Source: Cardinalis cardinalis
Taxonomy: Eukaryota; Chordata; Aves; Passeriformes; Cardinalidae
Direction of reading: 5' to 3'
DNA: 64,000 bases
Assembly (NCBI GenBank): GCA_014549065.1
Contig: JACDOX010000013.1
Coordinates: 4,822,370-4,886,369 of the forward strand
A program made the translations under genes and the position numbers. Of the stretch, positions 13,635 through 26,264 are shown one piece after another; position 1 is the stretch's first letter; every line of letters starts with the position of its first letter. A model generated the notes under the pieces. It was not told where the DNA came from. It did not search any database and saw nothing but the letters and a program-made list of their open reading frames with translations.

Positions 13635-13852
13635 CAAAAAAAGCCAAAACCAAACCAACCAANCAAACAAAATCAAACAAAAAACCCCCAAACCAAACAA
13701 AAATAAACCCCCAAAACCAAAACAAACAAAAATCCACCAAACAAACAAACAAAAAATCAAAAACAAACCAACCAACCCAAACAAAAACCAAACCAAAGCG
13801 AACAAAACAAAACAAAGCAAAAAAACAAACAAAAAAAAACCCCCACAAACAC
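13635..13852. repeat. Strand-asymmetric A/C-rich low-complexity tract
   Basis: Roughly 215 bases are made almost only of A and C on the plus strand, as degenerate (CAAA)n, (CCAAA)n and C-runs, with very few T or G. It is not a clean microsatellite. The overlapping minus-strand open frames rich in Phe, Leu, Val and Trp are products of this composition, not genes. Confidence 0.9.
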
Positions 13853-13859
13853 CTTCAAA

Positions 13860-16800
13860 ATGTGAGAGCAAGGGAGAAAGATAATAACCCCAAGTTTACT
13901 CAAGATGTGCTATGTGCCAGTCCTGGGCTCTAGTTCTTGATCTGTACTGACCATCCATTTTTCCTAGTGGCTGGTCAGAGCTTGCACTTCCCGCCAATCA
14001 AGTTAGCAAAGGAGTCCCCCACAATGCAGCTATCCTGCCTTTCTGACCCTGGAATTTTTGCAGTCTTCACCAAATTATGTGATAGTTTAATCAACAGAGT
14101 TTGAATATACCTTTTACGTATCCCATGTTGGCTTGTTGGTGTTTAAGTAGTGCCTAAGAAACTGAGAAATTACAGAATTGAGTCTTCCTCTCTGGAAGAG
14201 AGGGTACCTACATCTCTCATCTTGATTGATGGAATGAATCCTGATAATGGTTTAAAGAGCAGCGCTCTACCCTCCCACATCAGAAGACCTTCAAAAAGAG
14301 CAGGCTGCTGCCTTTTAANTTTTTGTTTTGTCTATCCAGGGAAGGGGAGCAGAGGGCACACAGTGAGCATTTCTACAATTTGTTCATTGCTTAGGATGGA
14401 GGATAATAAATTCTGAGCAGTGCTTTGGGATAGGCACATGAGAAAACAAGGAGACTGTAAATTTTAAAACTTAGTCACAGTTATTGACAGNAGAGGTACC
14501 TCTAACAGTCTTTAAATCTGCTTTTTGTATTTTGTTCGTAATTTCATATTTTCTGTATTACACCTCAGTTTGTTTTGGGGGTGGTCAACCCAATTGTTAT
14601 CTTAGTCAACATTTTGTCAGTGGTGGCATTTTTGTTTACTGCTGTGCCAATGAATGACACAAGATTCTGTAAAACATCTGCATTCATAGANGATTATTGG
14701 TGCCAAGTTGCACAGGTCTGTCTATTAGCGTGACTTTAATCCATTTAATGCACACTTCATTGATGTTGTGTGGTGGCNCTAATTGTGGCAGGCAGTAATA
14801 AGACAAATGTCTTACAAAAGCCTGCTTAACCAAACCAAAAAAATTAATTATTCCCACACATGTAGTTTAGATTATTAGAAAATCNTATTTTTTGTCATAA
14901 TTAACTGAATCCTGTCTTGGTTTAGTGCTATTTTGTCTANGTCTGATTGCCTAAAGATTACCTGTGCTAGAGACACCTGGATAATCTCACAAATCTTTTA
15001 AGATCAGTTTGCTGGAATTTTTAAGTATAAGTTACTCAGGCCTGCTGATTACAAGCAATTATCCCCCATACANGGGTTGGTTTTTGAAAAATATCTTTCT
15101 CAGCTCTTTACTGAGAACTTCATAATCTTCATGTGAAAGAACCTCCTCTAGTTTAATTTCAAAAACAGAACAGGGATTTATTTATTTATTGTGCACTCCT
15201 TCATTTCCTTTTCCTGTCTCATTATTAATGGCATTATCATTTCTAGTTTTGAGCTTGTATTAGTGCTGGGATTTCATTTGTTCCTACTATACTTCTAAAA
15301 GGCTTCCCATTATATGTTTCCCAGAGACATGTTATTAACCTCTCTTATCAATTATGTTCACTTCACAAAATATATTGGTTATTATCTGTTTATTTCTGTT
15401 CTCTTTTGTTCCATTCTGTTGGATTTCTCCCATTTGTGATAGCTTCTTTCAATTCACTCCTGCAAAAAAAAGCATCTAGGGACAAAGTTTCTTCTCNCTT
15501 GGCTGTGAACTCATTGATATCTTGCTATATAACAAACCTTCTTGAAATCTAAATTATTTTTCCTAGTTGAGTCTGTTGTCTTTTGACTCCTTCAAAAATA
15601 CCAGACCTGTATAGTCCAGATTGCCCTACTCTTTGGCCGCAATAAGTGTAATCATCACAGCTTTGGTCTCTATACAAGCACTTTCTTCCAGCCCAGTGAT
15701 TTATTTACCGTCACATCCCACAATAAAACTGAAAATAAATTCACTTTGCAATGTCTTCTGATTTAGAATATTTTAAATTTGGGGATTTTGGTAACTTTAG
15801 TGATCTTTTACAATTGATAGAAGGAAACCCTTAGAGTCCATGTCCCCATGCTACCACCTACCAGCCTTCTTCATGCTGCTTCAATTTAATGCTCCCTTGG
15901 CTGTGCCATGTAGTCCTTTTATGAAAAAAAACCCTCATAGGTGTAGGATTATTACAATTATTGTTCAAATTATTACATTATTAGTGGACAGTGATGGCAA
16001 AGCTGAAGTGCAGATGGAGGAACGAGCAATGCCACTGTAGCAATAGCGCAGTGCCCTCTCCTCTGCCCTCCTTCCCCACCCAACCCTGATCCTGTGGGAG
16101 CAGTGGGGTGCAGAGCTGCCTCTGAGGGGTGTTGGGTAAGCAGACCCCATTGTTCCCCATGAGCTTGTGTGCACACAGAATGGTGATCTCTGCAAATACA
16201 AACCACTCCTAATAAGTAAATAATGCAATTAGCCTAAAAACATTTAAAAATTNGGAGGTCTTATCTGTTGCAAGATCTGTGAACTCAATGACCTATGGTT
16301 GGTCCACCTGAGGTCACTGTGTGTAACTTCACAAGAAAGCTTTAGAAGATTTTTTTATTGTCAAAATAATATGAAGTTTCCTTTTAAACAAGTGAGGCTT
16401 TATTTGTTGTATATAAGCAGGAAATAAATGCCATTCTGGCATATTTATTTGTTTTATGCCAGACCTTTGAGCAAAAGCTATTAGTGATTTGGAATCAAAT
16501 GTTCTTTGTCTTTGGCCTGAAGCAGGGGAACATGATGATCTTGAAGTCCAAAATTACATTACTGTAATCTAAATCAGAATTTTGATGATGTTGAGTAAAC
16601 AAATTATAACATGTAAGCGAAGATTAGTATGTGACAGTATGGGCAGTGGTATGGGAACATAGCCCATTCATTTTTCNCCTATAGCCTTGGGGGAATAACC
16701 TTTGCTTGAAAAAATATGCCGCACCGATATTAAGTTGGCTATAATCTTGGATTTAATATAGTCCTGCATTTTTAGGTGTTGCCTGTTGCTAGAACCAGTT

Positions 16801-16920
16801 TCATTTGGAAGCATTCCTGTAGGAGCAAGAAAATTAGGACAATTCAGCATTTGTTGTTTTAGCAGCTCCTCATGGATCCTGGACCTTGATTACAGCAAGT
16901 GGAGAGCAGGCATGGTCTTT
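13860..16920. other. Unique non-coding DNA
   Basis: No gene or repeat family is recognised. The part between about 14690 and 15400 is AT-rich with several TAAT/ATTA words. The part around 16020-16160 is locally GC-richer with short overlapping open frames on the minus strand that carry no recognised domain. About 16380-16500 is AT-rich (TTTATTTGTT words). Confidence 0.5.
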
Positions 16921-17103
16921 CACAGGATCATAGAATACCAGCTTGGAAGGGACCTCAANGATCNTCTNGTCCAACCTTTCTTGGCAAAAAACACAGTCTA
17001 GACAAGATGGCCCAACAGTCTGTCCAGCCGAATCTACCACTTCCCTGGGGAAGTTATTCCAATGCCAGTTTATCCTCATTGTGAAAAAATGTTCCTCTTG
17101 TAC
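16921..17103 (-). mobile_element. CR1 LINE, 3' segment (split element, part 1)
   Basis: Plus-strand wording 'ggatcatagaataccagc', 'ttggaagggacctcaa', 'gtccaacctttcttggc', 'ctagacaagatggcccaaca' and 'ttccctggggaagttattcc' is the reverse complement of a CR1 tail, with the 3' end at about 16921. The text breaks off at 'gttcctcttgt' and resumes at 18054, in the same orientation and in register with the CR1 sequence I recall. The two pieces are therefore one element opened by the LTR at 17104-18053. The last five bases (17099-17103, TGTAC) are one copy of the target duplication. Confidence 0.88.
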
Positions 17104-18053
17104 TGTTACAGCCCAGTTCTTAAAATTATTAGAAATGCCTCTGCCCAAATTAAGGTGCAAATGAGGCCATAGCCAAAGTCAACAGTACAGATCTTCTTTA
17201 ATAGTAAATAATGAGAGAGAGAGAGAGCAAGAGAAAAAATAAATAGAAAGAAACAGAAAAGAGGAAGGGGGAACAGAAAGATAGTGACAGAGACAGATTA
17301 AAGAAAATATCACCACTCTGTGAATCCCACTCTGTGGATCCCACGTGGGCATCCTAATCCTCTCCAGCTGGTNTTGGTGGTGANGNTCCCCCAAAAAANC
17401 AAAGAATNCAGTTGATTAATATATGTTCAGGCCAGATAGGAATGCCCTGGTACCTCCCCTGTGGAGGGTGGGGAGCAAGTTTGATACCATCCCTGGCAGC
17501 AGTCTCTGGATCTGTTGCATCANTTTGCATCACATGCAGTCCTGTGGAGCAAGGCCTCAGGAGTAAGTCTGGGGAGCACTTCAGAGGGTGTTTGATGGAG
17601 GATGACACCCCCTCATCTGCTTCTGACATGAATGTCACTTCTCACGTGAGTGCCACTTCTCACATGAGTGTCACTTCTCACATGGATGTAGCCTTCCTGG
17701 GGTTGAGGGTTTCATAGATGAGCCAGTTTGTGTAAGGGAGGATGGGTGTTAACTTGGCCTCTGTGGGCTATGGCCCACCCCATCACAACCCCAGCCAGGG
17801 ATNATTTTCTGCTGGGTCTGGCTTTCTTGTGGATGCATTCCTTTCCCTCAGACTTGTTTACTTCTCTCTAGACAGATGATTGAACAATAGTGTTCCCTTT
17901 GTCTTATCTAAGCAGCTTAACTCACAATCCAAAGTTCCAGTCTTCAGGGAGGGTTGNGCCATGGTGATTGTAACCTCTTTATACAGTTTTGTTACACTGG
18001 GCCAAAATCCTTTATAACAGTATTTAAGGCATGAACCATTTCAGTCTCTGACA
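17104..18053 (-). mobile_element. Solitary ERV LTR (ERVL-like) nested in CR1
   Basis: The 950 bases begin TGTTACAG and end CTGACA, so on the minus strand they read TGTCAG...TGTAACA with TG/CA ends. They are flanked by TGTAC (17099-17103) and TGTGC (18054-18058), a 5-bp target duplication with one mismatch. On the minus strand there is a TATAAA-like word near the 5' end (about 17980). Close to the 3' end comes a (CT)n/polypyrimidine run (about 17210-17280) and an ATTAAA polyadenylation-type signal (about 17203-17208). The 5-bp duplication fits ERVL-type elements, but the family is inferred. There is no internal retroviral sequence, so this is a solitary LTR. Open frames inside it are incidental. 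Confidence 0.82.
17622..17693. repeat. 18-bp tandem repeat, four copies, inside LTR
   Basis: Four consecutive 18-base units of the type TCTCACATGAGTGTCACT occupy 17622-17639, 17640-17657, 17658-17675 and 17676-17693. The middle two are nearly identical and the outer two are diverged. Several units carry CAC(A/G)TGAG, containing an E-box-like CACGTG or CACATG. Tandem repeats in LTRs are often part of the enhancer region; that role is inferred here. Confidence 0.85.
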
Positions 18054-19115
18054 TGTGCCCTACTGGAATGTCCCCAGAAGTAACCCCTTACCCCTCATCT
18101 TTTCCATGTGATTCCTTGGAAAACAGGGNCTCTATCTTTTCTATAGCCATCCTTTAAATACTGGGACATGGTGCTAAGGTTTCCTTTAAGCCTTCTCTTC
18201 TTGAGGCTCAGCCTTTCCTCGCACCAAGCTTTGCAGTCCTTTTGTAGCCCCTTCTCTGGATGGTCTCCAGCCTGTCCACATCCTCTTGTGTAGCGCAGAC
18301 TGAAACTGAACATGGTATTCCATGATGTGGCCTGACAAGCACTAAGTGGAGTGGGATAATGACTGTTTTATAATGTCATAAGGGCTGGTGATGCCCTTGA
18401 TGCAGCCCAGCACACAGCTCACTTTCTCTGCCACAGCAGCCCAATTTGCTCATCTGGACCTTGTTGTCCACCAGGATCCCCAGGTCCATTTTCACTGGGC
18501 TGCTCCTCAGCTGGGTAGATCCCAGCTTGTGCTGCACTCATGGATTATGTTTTCNCAGGTGCAAGACCTTACACTTGTCCTTGTTGGACTTCATAATGTC
18601 TTTGTTAGCCCAGCCTTCTGGTCCATCCAGNTCTTTCTGCAGGGTGACTCCTCCTTCTGAAGCGCCCACTTCCCCACTAAGTTTGGTGTCACATATGAAA
18701 ATCTGAAACAGTGTCAGGCACAATATCAATCCCTGAGGGAACCAACTTGTGGCAGGTTGCCAGTTTGAAATATTTACCATTACCCATTATCCTCTGGGTA
18801 CAGCCTGGCGGCCAGTTCCNCATCCACTGCACAGACCACTTATCNAGAGCCTCATGTATCAGTGAGTCTTCAGAAAGAGACTGTGGGAAACAGTATCAAA
18901 AGCGTCAAAATCCAGGTAGACATCCATACTTAAATACTCTTTACTGGCNATGTTCACCACTTGCTACACATCAACTGAGCAGATTGCTTTGCCCTGGGAG
19001 GCAACCAGGTTTGTTAGGTGTGATTTGCCCGTGATGAATCCAAGCTGGCTTTTCCCAGTCACGTATTTCACCTTGTAATAGCACTCTATGCCTTGGACTA
19101 TCTGTTGATACAAAT
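18054..19115 (-). mobile_element. CR1 LINE, reverse-transcriptase 3' part (split element, part 2)
   Basis: This continues the CR1 interrupted at 17103 ('ggaatgtccccagaagtaac', 'cttttccatgtgattccttg', 'ccatcctttaaatactggga'). Read on the minus strand, 18538-18780 still shows the CR1 RT C-terminal words ...DTKLSGEV... and ...KDKCKVLHL. The region where FADD is expected is broken: only a short CDTKL remains, so the catalytic Asp pair is not present. Plus-strand cues such as 'gatgcagcccagcacacagc' and 'tccaggtagacatc' are standard CR1. The copy fades out at about 19115, the 5' truncation. It is a dead copy with many stops. Confidence 0.9.
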
Positions 19116-22100
19116 ATTACCATACTAATGAAAGTATNCCTGTAAATCTCTTCAGGCCAACTGTATGGTCAAACAGAGTCTAACCTTTCATCCCTTCTCT
19201 ACCTGTAGCAAAATGTCAGATAATTATTGTCTTAAACTGTGTACTAGTCTGTAATTGTTAACCCAGATAATCTGCCTCACATGATGTTATTATATCGGTG
19301 CAAACAAAAGAGGGTACCTTGGGGTAGCCATGAGAAAAGAAGGAGTCATCCAGGTCTCTAATGCTTATTCTTGTGGGATTTTCGTCTGCTCTGTCTTCAC
19401 GTTGTAACATCAGAAATCCTTCTTTTGTTATCTTAGGTATTGCATTAATTGCCATGTTGCATTAACCATCACTTTAACCATGATACCATTTCTCCTGTAT
19501 CCATGTATGGATAGGATTTAATTTTCTGCTGTTTTCTGGCTTTGATATGAATAAAACTGATCCATTAACTCATCATAATTTCAGTCCCCAAAACAGGATT
19601 GTGGGATGCAGATAAGTTAGAGACTCTCCAATGCTGAAAGATGCATATGCAATTAAGTGTCTTCTTTATTCAATGGCTGTCTTCTTTTGTGTAGTATATA
19701 GCCTATTATCTTTTTTATGGGTACTTTATATAGCTTTACAGTTAGATGGAAGAGTAAGATCCCCTTCTTGCCCAGACTGCATGTGACATCCCTTGGTTAA
19801 AGTATTTTGAATACTAATTAGGTTTTCACTGCCACTCTCAGTAGCGTCTGCTAGAAGTTAGCACCCATCCAGTAACCACCTTGAAGTTAACATAGATCTT
19901 GCTAATTATCTGTTTCCCCATAATTCCAATGGGTAAGAACCTGTCCAATTTGTGACAAAGAGGCTTAAATTATGCAGCAAGTGCCCTGNTTTTTCTGACT
20001 TTCTAACACAGCAAACTGCAAATACTGCGGCTTCAGGTGAATTTTAAAGAATGAGATTATTATTGCATTCAACTGCAATAATAAATGTATAAAATGAATA
20101 ATCCATGAAAAAAATCCCTTGCATTATTTGCCACAGTAAATTAAGCTTGTTTTACCNTGCACCTGCATTTTTGCACTGCTTCTGAAATGTAAGGGAAATG
20201 AAGAGCTGAGAGTGAAAAAATTATCAGGCTCAATGACAGCAGTTATGCTGGCTAGAAGGTAATTTGAGATTTGGGGCATGAAGGAAGCCCTGGGAAATTA
20301 TTTGAGATTCAGGATTCAGAACTTCTTGTGAATGCTTTGGCTTTAAAGATAAGCCAGGAAAAAGCTTATTTGGTTAACATCTTAAATGGCATGAAAAAAG
20401 TGCAGTTTCAGCCTGTCTGCAAATAGGAAAACAATGCTGAGCTGCTTGTAATTGTGCTAAAGATTTGGTAGAATTTCTCTATCCAGAAAGCAACAGTTTT
20501 ACAGCCAGATCCACAAGGGGACCGTAAATGTTGTACAGCCTCAGTTTTAGGATGGATGTATATCAAATAGTTAAGNGGAAAGACAGATGAGGGAGTGTGT
20601 CTTAAAGGTGACACTTTCCCTTCCAGTCGCACAAGGACAGAGATGGATCAAGATGTCTCCCCACTCCCAGGGCCAGCTGGTGCTTTTGCCTAAGAGACTG
20701 GGGTTCCCNCCTCAACTGCTCTCCCAAAGCTACTGCTCCTGTCATCGGGCTGGCAGCAGCCCCAGGATGGAAGGGAGGAAGAAATACTGTCGTCTCTGGT
20801 GTAGCAGCACTCTGTGGCTGACTCCCATCACAGAAGTGTGAGGTTCTGTTTTCAGTCCACATGAAATAACTTTGTAGCTGAAAACAGCAGCCCACCGCTC
20901 TTGCTGCCAGATGAAGTGAAATGTCTCTTGTGATTCAGCTCTCCTCTTCCCATCATGCAGATGGGAACAAAAAATATTCCATTCATTAGGACAAGGAAAA
21001 GACGTGTGAAGCACACAGGGCTGTGTACCCTCCCCACTAAAATGTTTCTGGAGCCACATGTGTCCAAACTACACATGACAATAGAAACAGGGGTGTCCAG
21101 GGAGAACTCTTGATCCAAGGCAATGCTGCTTGCTTCTTTGCTTGTTTTTGTGAGTCCTGATAATTGGTGAGATCCTGGGTCAGGATGCAGGCATGAGACA
21201 TGCTGTCTTTACAGGTGCTGCATGAGCAGCTTGGCTTTGTGCCCATCTGCCTCTCATTTTGGAGGTATGGCAGTGTCCCTGCTTGGAAAACATTCCTCTC
21301 TTTACAAAATCTTAAGTATTTGTCTTTTTTGTTGTTTTGTTTGGTCTTGATTTTATCGATTACACACAAAATAGTTCAAATATTTCCATACTGGTTTTTG
21401 GCCTGCCCTCCAGGACTCACTTGAGGAGATGTTTGGGGCCCAGCTACATCCNTACTAAATTACTCTTTACTGGCATTGATGACGTAAATAGAGAAAAGGA
21501 CTGTCATGTTTAGGACTGTCTTCTTGCTCTCTTATTCTGTTGAACTATAAGTTGATACAGGAACAGATGTACAAATTGCCTGGGCTGTCTGGTACTGGGG
21601 TGTTTTCCACACTGATGTGTTATGATCCAGCTGCACTCGCAGCTGGTGAGGATTAATGCTCCAAATACTTTTGCTCTTCTTNTCAGTTCTGCTCTACATT
21701 AAATACTTGACTTGAAGATGGCATGCTCCTCTGCTTAAATGATAGCTAAAATGGAGGACTACAAGTCCTCTGCAAGTGAATAAGGAGAGACAGTGGAAAT
21801 GTCTGAAATAATACCCATGGTGAGAAGATTCATTTATTTCTTTCTAGCAGTTCACAGTATTATTGGCTTGTTCCTCTGTATTAAATCTTTTCCACTTTTT
21901 TTCTGGTATAGAAATGTAATTTGCATCGTATCTTTTTCCCAGGAGGCAGATGCTAGAAATTCCTTAGGAGCTGATTAAGATTTTTCTCACTGAGTTCACA
22001 TTTGTCATATAATGATTTGTGAGTAGCCTTACTTGTTTGAAATACTAATGCTAGAAGTTTGGTTTAATTGACTAAGCCCTGGATTTTCTATAAACTTNAT

Positions 22101-23747
22101 GAATTCTTTCCTAATTTCTTTCATTACAGTGGCCTGCAATGAAGTGGGTCAGCAATCATCATTAAAATGTAATTTATATTTTGTGTAACTTCATTCTCCA
22201 AACCTGCTATATATTGTACCTGCAAGATGGAATTTTTATGCTAACTTCTGCAAAAGTGAAAAGACTTTCACAGAAAAGAAGTATATGCTGAAAATACAAA
22301 GAATTGTGGTTAACTTTGACTCCAGTCAAAGGAGCTTTATAATGGAACCGTACCTATTGATCCAATATTCGTGATGCTTTCCCATTNTCCATGCAATCCA
22401 AGACTCCTCTCTAAATCACTTAATTCAGGTCCTTTTAGGACTTCCTTTACATCACTGGGCAATGGCATATCTTTTATACAATTGCACCTCTTTGTATATT
22501 ACCTACTAATTAGTGCCCCTGGACACAGCTTCTCTGCTTTGCCCTAACTAATCAGGCAGAGTCCAGCCTATTAGCCATTAGTGCATTGGTGAATATCTCA
22601 GTGTCAATATAGAACAAGTAGACAGGGCTTTGAGAGGCAAAATCAAATTCNTCTTCGTTAGGTTTCAAGTCAGTTAAAGATAGGCTTCTATTGATTTTGA
22701 AATGTGCTGGGGTGCCAGGAAACTTAACNGAGCTGCAAGTCAACCCCTTACTCTGTTTAATGCTAATGTAAGGCTTTTTGTCCTGCTCTTTTTAGTCATC
22801 TATGATTTCCTCATGTATTCCTTCACATTTATTTCTGTTAAACTTTCCTAGCTGTTTTTCATGCAGGGTCTGAACTACTTCAATATCAGCTNTTCATCTT
22901 AGTGTACATGTGAGCTTTTAAAACTACTTGATCCATCAGCTTTGCCTAGATAGGAATAACTAATTGCAAATTAAATACACTTAGTGCTTACACCTCTGTG
23001 GTATACCCTGTTTAACACCCATCAAAATACCCCTCTAAGTGCAGGAAATTGTGAGTTCTTCAGTTTTACTGAAGGCTGAGGGTGGTAATGGAACAGTTAN
23101 GATCAGGAAGGATTTTAAGCTGCTAAAATCCAAAAATCTTCCTAAACCTAGAAAGAATTTAGTGAAAACAACACAATACTGCAATTCAAGTAGTCTCTGT
23201 GTGAGTATACCTTGGGTTAACTAAAGTATTTTTAAAATTATTTACATTGCTGTAAATTATTGTTGGCATATAAGCCAGATGTCTCACTGCCCAGACCCTT
23301 GGAAGCAGATATTCTCATAGCAACAGAATTACATGTTTTATAAAAGAGATATGTTCCAAACCTTCTTTTCTGTCAGAAATGCAATAGATCTTAGTGTGTA
23401 TTGACCTAATGGCTGTCACATTCTCAGAGGAAAAGAGAAACCTGCACCACTTTTCCTTCTGTCCAAGGGGATTCAGATCTCCTTCAAATCTCAGGATTTA
23501 TTGGGCCAGAGAAAAGGATGAAGGAGGAACACACCTGCATCCTAAGATTACCTGCACTTCTTCAGGAGTGAAGAGGCTAACATTTTAATCACTGNTCCTG
23601 GGACCATGACTTTTTAATAGAAAATTAAAAAGCAGTGCTGGGAATGGTGCTTCTGGGTTGGGANAAGTGAGGTAGAAATACCTCAAGTCTCCTCATTTGT
23701 GGGCAGATATGGTTGGACATGACCTCTTCCTCTCTCTCTNCTCTCAG

Positions 23748-23842
23748 CTGTCACACTTTTGCAGGAGGAAATGAGCCATGCTTGGCGCTGTTAAAAAGAA
23801 CAAGTGTGTGTCTGTCCTGAAGAGCGGGCTGCGGGCTCGCAG
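23748..23842 (+). other. Candidate exon with strong splice signals
   Basis: A long polypyrimidine run (CTCTTCCTCTCTCTCTNCTC) leads to CAG at 23745-23747. The 95 following bases end in CAG followed by GTAAAG at 23843, a good U1-type donor. The exon has several CpGs near its 3' end, unlike the surrounding DNA. All three frames contain a stop if read from the first base. However, an ATG at 23778 (G at -3) opens a frame of 21 codons plus two bases up to the donor, starting Met-Leu-Gly-Ala and rich in Lys and Arg. It could be a first coding exon behind 5' untranslated sequence, a non-coding exon, or a chance hit. I recognise no protein. Confidence 0.35.
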
Positions 23843-26221
23843 GTAAAGCAGAGGTAGGGAGCTCATGGCCCAGTACTGCAGCANGACACTCAGCTCCCCT
23901 GCCTTCCATGGGAAACTTCAAGTTCAGTGTCCTGGCTCTTTGGCCTTGCCACTTTGTGTCACTTAAGTCCTGGGCATCCTATTTCTCTAATCAGTGCTTC
24001 CCCTCTTACTCTGCTGAACTTTGTGCTCATTTATCATNGAATCTACGTGCAATTATAATTTTTCACAGTTTAATCGTTCCTGTTGATTACCATACCTCTT
24101 TTCACTGGTATGGTCTGGTATGCAGCATTGTGCAAAAGCCAGGGGTACTNGAGCAAAAGCCCATAGTTCTCTACAGTGTGTATGAGGTATCCCACCCACA
24201 CTTATCCAGAATCTCTCTCTTGCTCCAAAGTTCCTTTTGCAGGAATTTAACACTTTTTTGAAGAGTTCCTCCTTCTTTATGTCAGGTCTGGGATTTCTTT
24301 CAACCCAGTGTTATTTCTTCTCCCTCAATTCTCCAAATTATCTATTTTTCAGGTCTTTGCTTTCAAGATCCGAAGTCTCTTATCTCTATCAGTAACTGTA
24401 TCTGAATGCCTGTTTAAGCCTGCCTCAACTTCAGTCACTCTACCTTTTATTGTAATTCCCTGAAAGAGGCTTGCATCAAAGCTTCCATTGATGTTAGCTC
24501 AGACAGTAATTCTCTAATGTCTGCCAATCTTCCTCTGTTGTACTTTGTTTGCAGCACAACACTGGGCCTCTGGGACCTCCTGGGGTCCCAGTGCTCCTCT
24601 CTGGCTGCCTGCAAAGGCATCCTTAATACCAGCATTGCACCTCTGTGCAAGTGTGCATAAGGGATCACCAAATATTTTAGGAGGGGCTTTGGAGTAGTTT
24701 GCATTTTCTCAAAATAATTGAAAATGACATACTGATGGCTACTTTGAATAACTGCTACAGCCTTCAAGACATGTCTATTGCTCTGAATAGCCTCTGCTAT
24801 CCACTTTTTCTCTTATATTCCTACACTCTTCAGACTGCAGCAAAGAGTAAAATTAGCCTCTCCAATCCAATTTGGGACACATCACTCATGACTGCACCTT
24901 NGTGACACTTTCACATGCAGATACTATAGAATTACTTAGGAAAATGTGTCATAAGTCCCAACCCCACTTACCATGTAAAAATGGTTGCCCAGCCTCAGAT
25001 TCACAGGTTCAAGCNTCTCCTTTTGCCAAGCAAATTCCTGTGATTAAGCATATTACTCAATGATGCCTTTCCTGCCATATGTATATGGCAAGGGGCCTAA
25101 CCCTGAATTCTGCATTTATTTGAAGGTGGTCTGTGCCTTCATCCTTCTTCCTTCCTAGTTGTCATGATGCTAATGCAGAGAAGAAATGTCTTCTTTTTCC
25201 TCCTCTCCCTTTTCTACTCCATGTTCTAACTACCACTGCAAAAGTCATTTGTTATATCCCTGAACTAGTTGTGCTCAGCCTGAAATAGTTCTCTCCTCAG
25301 CTCCTTTTACAACCAGTACCTGTCCAGACTGAAATCAAATACTNCATCCAGTGATGAGGCTGCCTGATGTGCTCTCCCTGGCCAAGTCTAAAAGTGTACA
25401 TATAGTTATCCAGTGCTCAGGAAAATATGCTGTAAAAATGAGTAAATAGGAAATTCTGAGGAGACAGGCAAATCCTAAACACTGTCTTCCTCTGGACCTC
25501 TCATGTCTTTGTGTGAGCTACACAGAGCTCAGAGGGGATTAATTTCCCAAAACACTTATCTGTAAACAGATATCCACAGTGTGCAAGNGGACACCACAGG
25601 ACCTGCTATCAAAACCATGCTGAAAAATACAGCAGTTTTTATCTGCTATAAATTTGCCCTTTGGTAACCAGCCCCCCTTGCACTGAAGCAACTCTGACAC
25701 CAAGGATACAAAGCCCAGGAAGGCACCCAGGTAGGGCAGAGAAACTTGTGACAGGAAGAGCTCCCCACACTGTGCTTTGAGTGAGAGCCCAGACTCAGGC
25801 ACAGATCTCAGCTCACACAGCTTTTAGGGTGGCTTCACAGCTTAGCTGTGCTCACTAAAACACAGCAAAGCAGACAACAGTCTAAGCAGTGTCTGCTGCA
25901 GCAGCCCCCTTTGNCCTGGTGGAAACACCGTGTGCTTCATCCCAGCCCTGACTATGGCTGTGAAGGCCCTTGCCTTTCCCTGGGAGTGTGCCTGTAAGAG
26001 TACTGCAGTGAGTCCTACAGCTGCTGTGCTCCCTGTCACAGGAACTGNAGACACAGCCTAAAGGAGAGAATTCTGCACAGGTGATGTAATTCCCCTCTGA
26101 AGTAAAACCGGGAAGCCCCTTCTCTGGAGATGAAGAAATCAATCAGCAATCCTCAGCCTCCAAGAGCAGAAATGTATGAAACTGTTTCCTTTGCTTTAAT
26201 CTACTGGGCATTCTGCTCTTN

Positions 26222-26264
26222 CTTTTTTTGTTGTTGTTGTTGTTGTGTTTTTGGNTTTTTTTTT
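26222..26264. repeat. (TTG)n and T-rich low-complexity run
   Basis: About six TTG/GTT triplets are followed by T-runs broken by G and two N bases. It is a simple low-complexity patch in unique DNA with no further feature. Confidence 0.9.

Noticed and set aside
13566..13871. 101-codon minus-strand frame rich in Phe, Leu, Val and Trp that looks like membrane segments
   Set aside because: It is the translation of the A/C low-complexity tract read backwards; composition alone produces the hydrophobic residues.
17354..17717. Two overlapping open frames of about 95-100 codons on opposite strands
   Set aside because: Both lie inside the LTR at 17104-18053 and are incidental.
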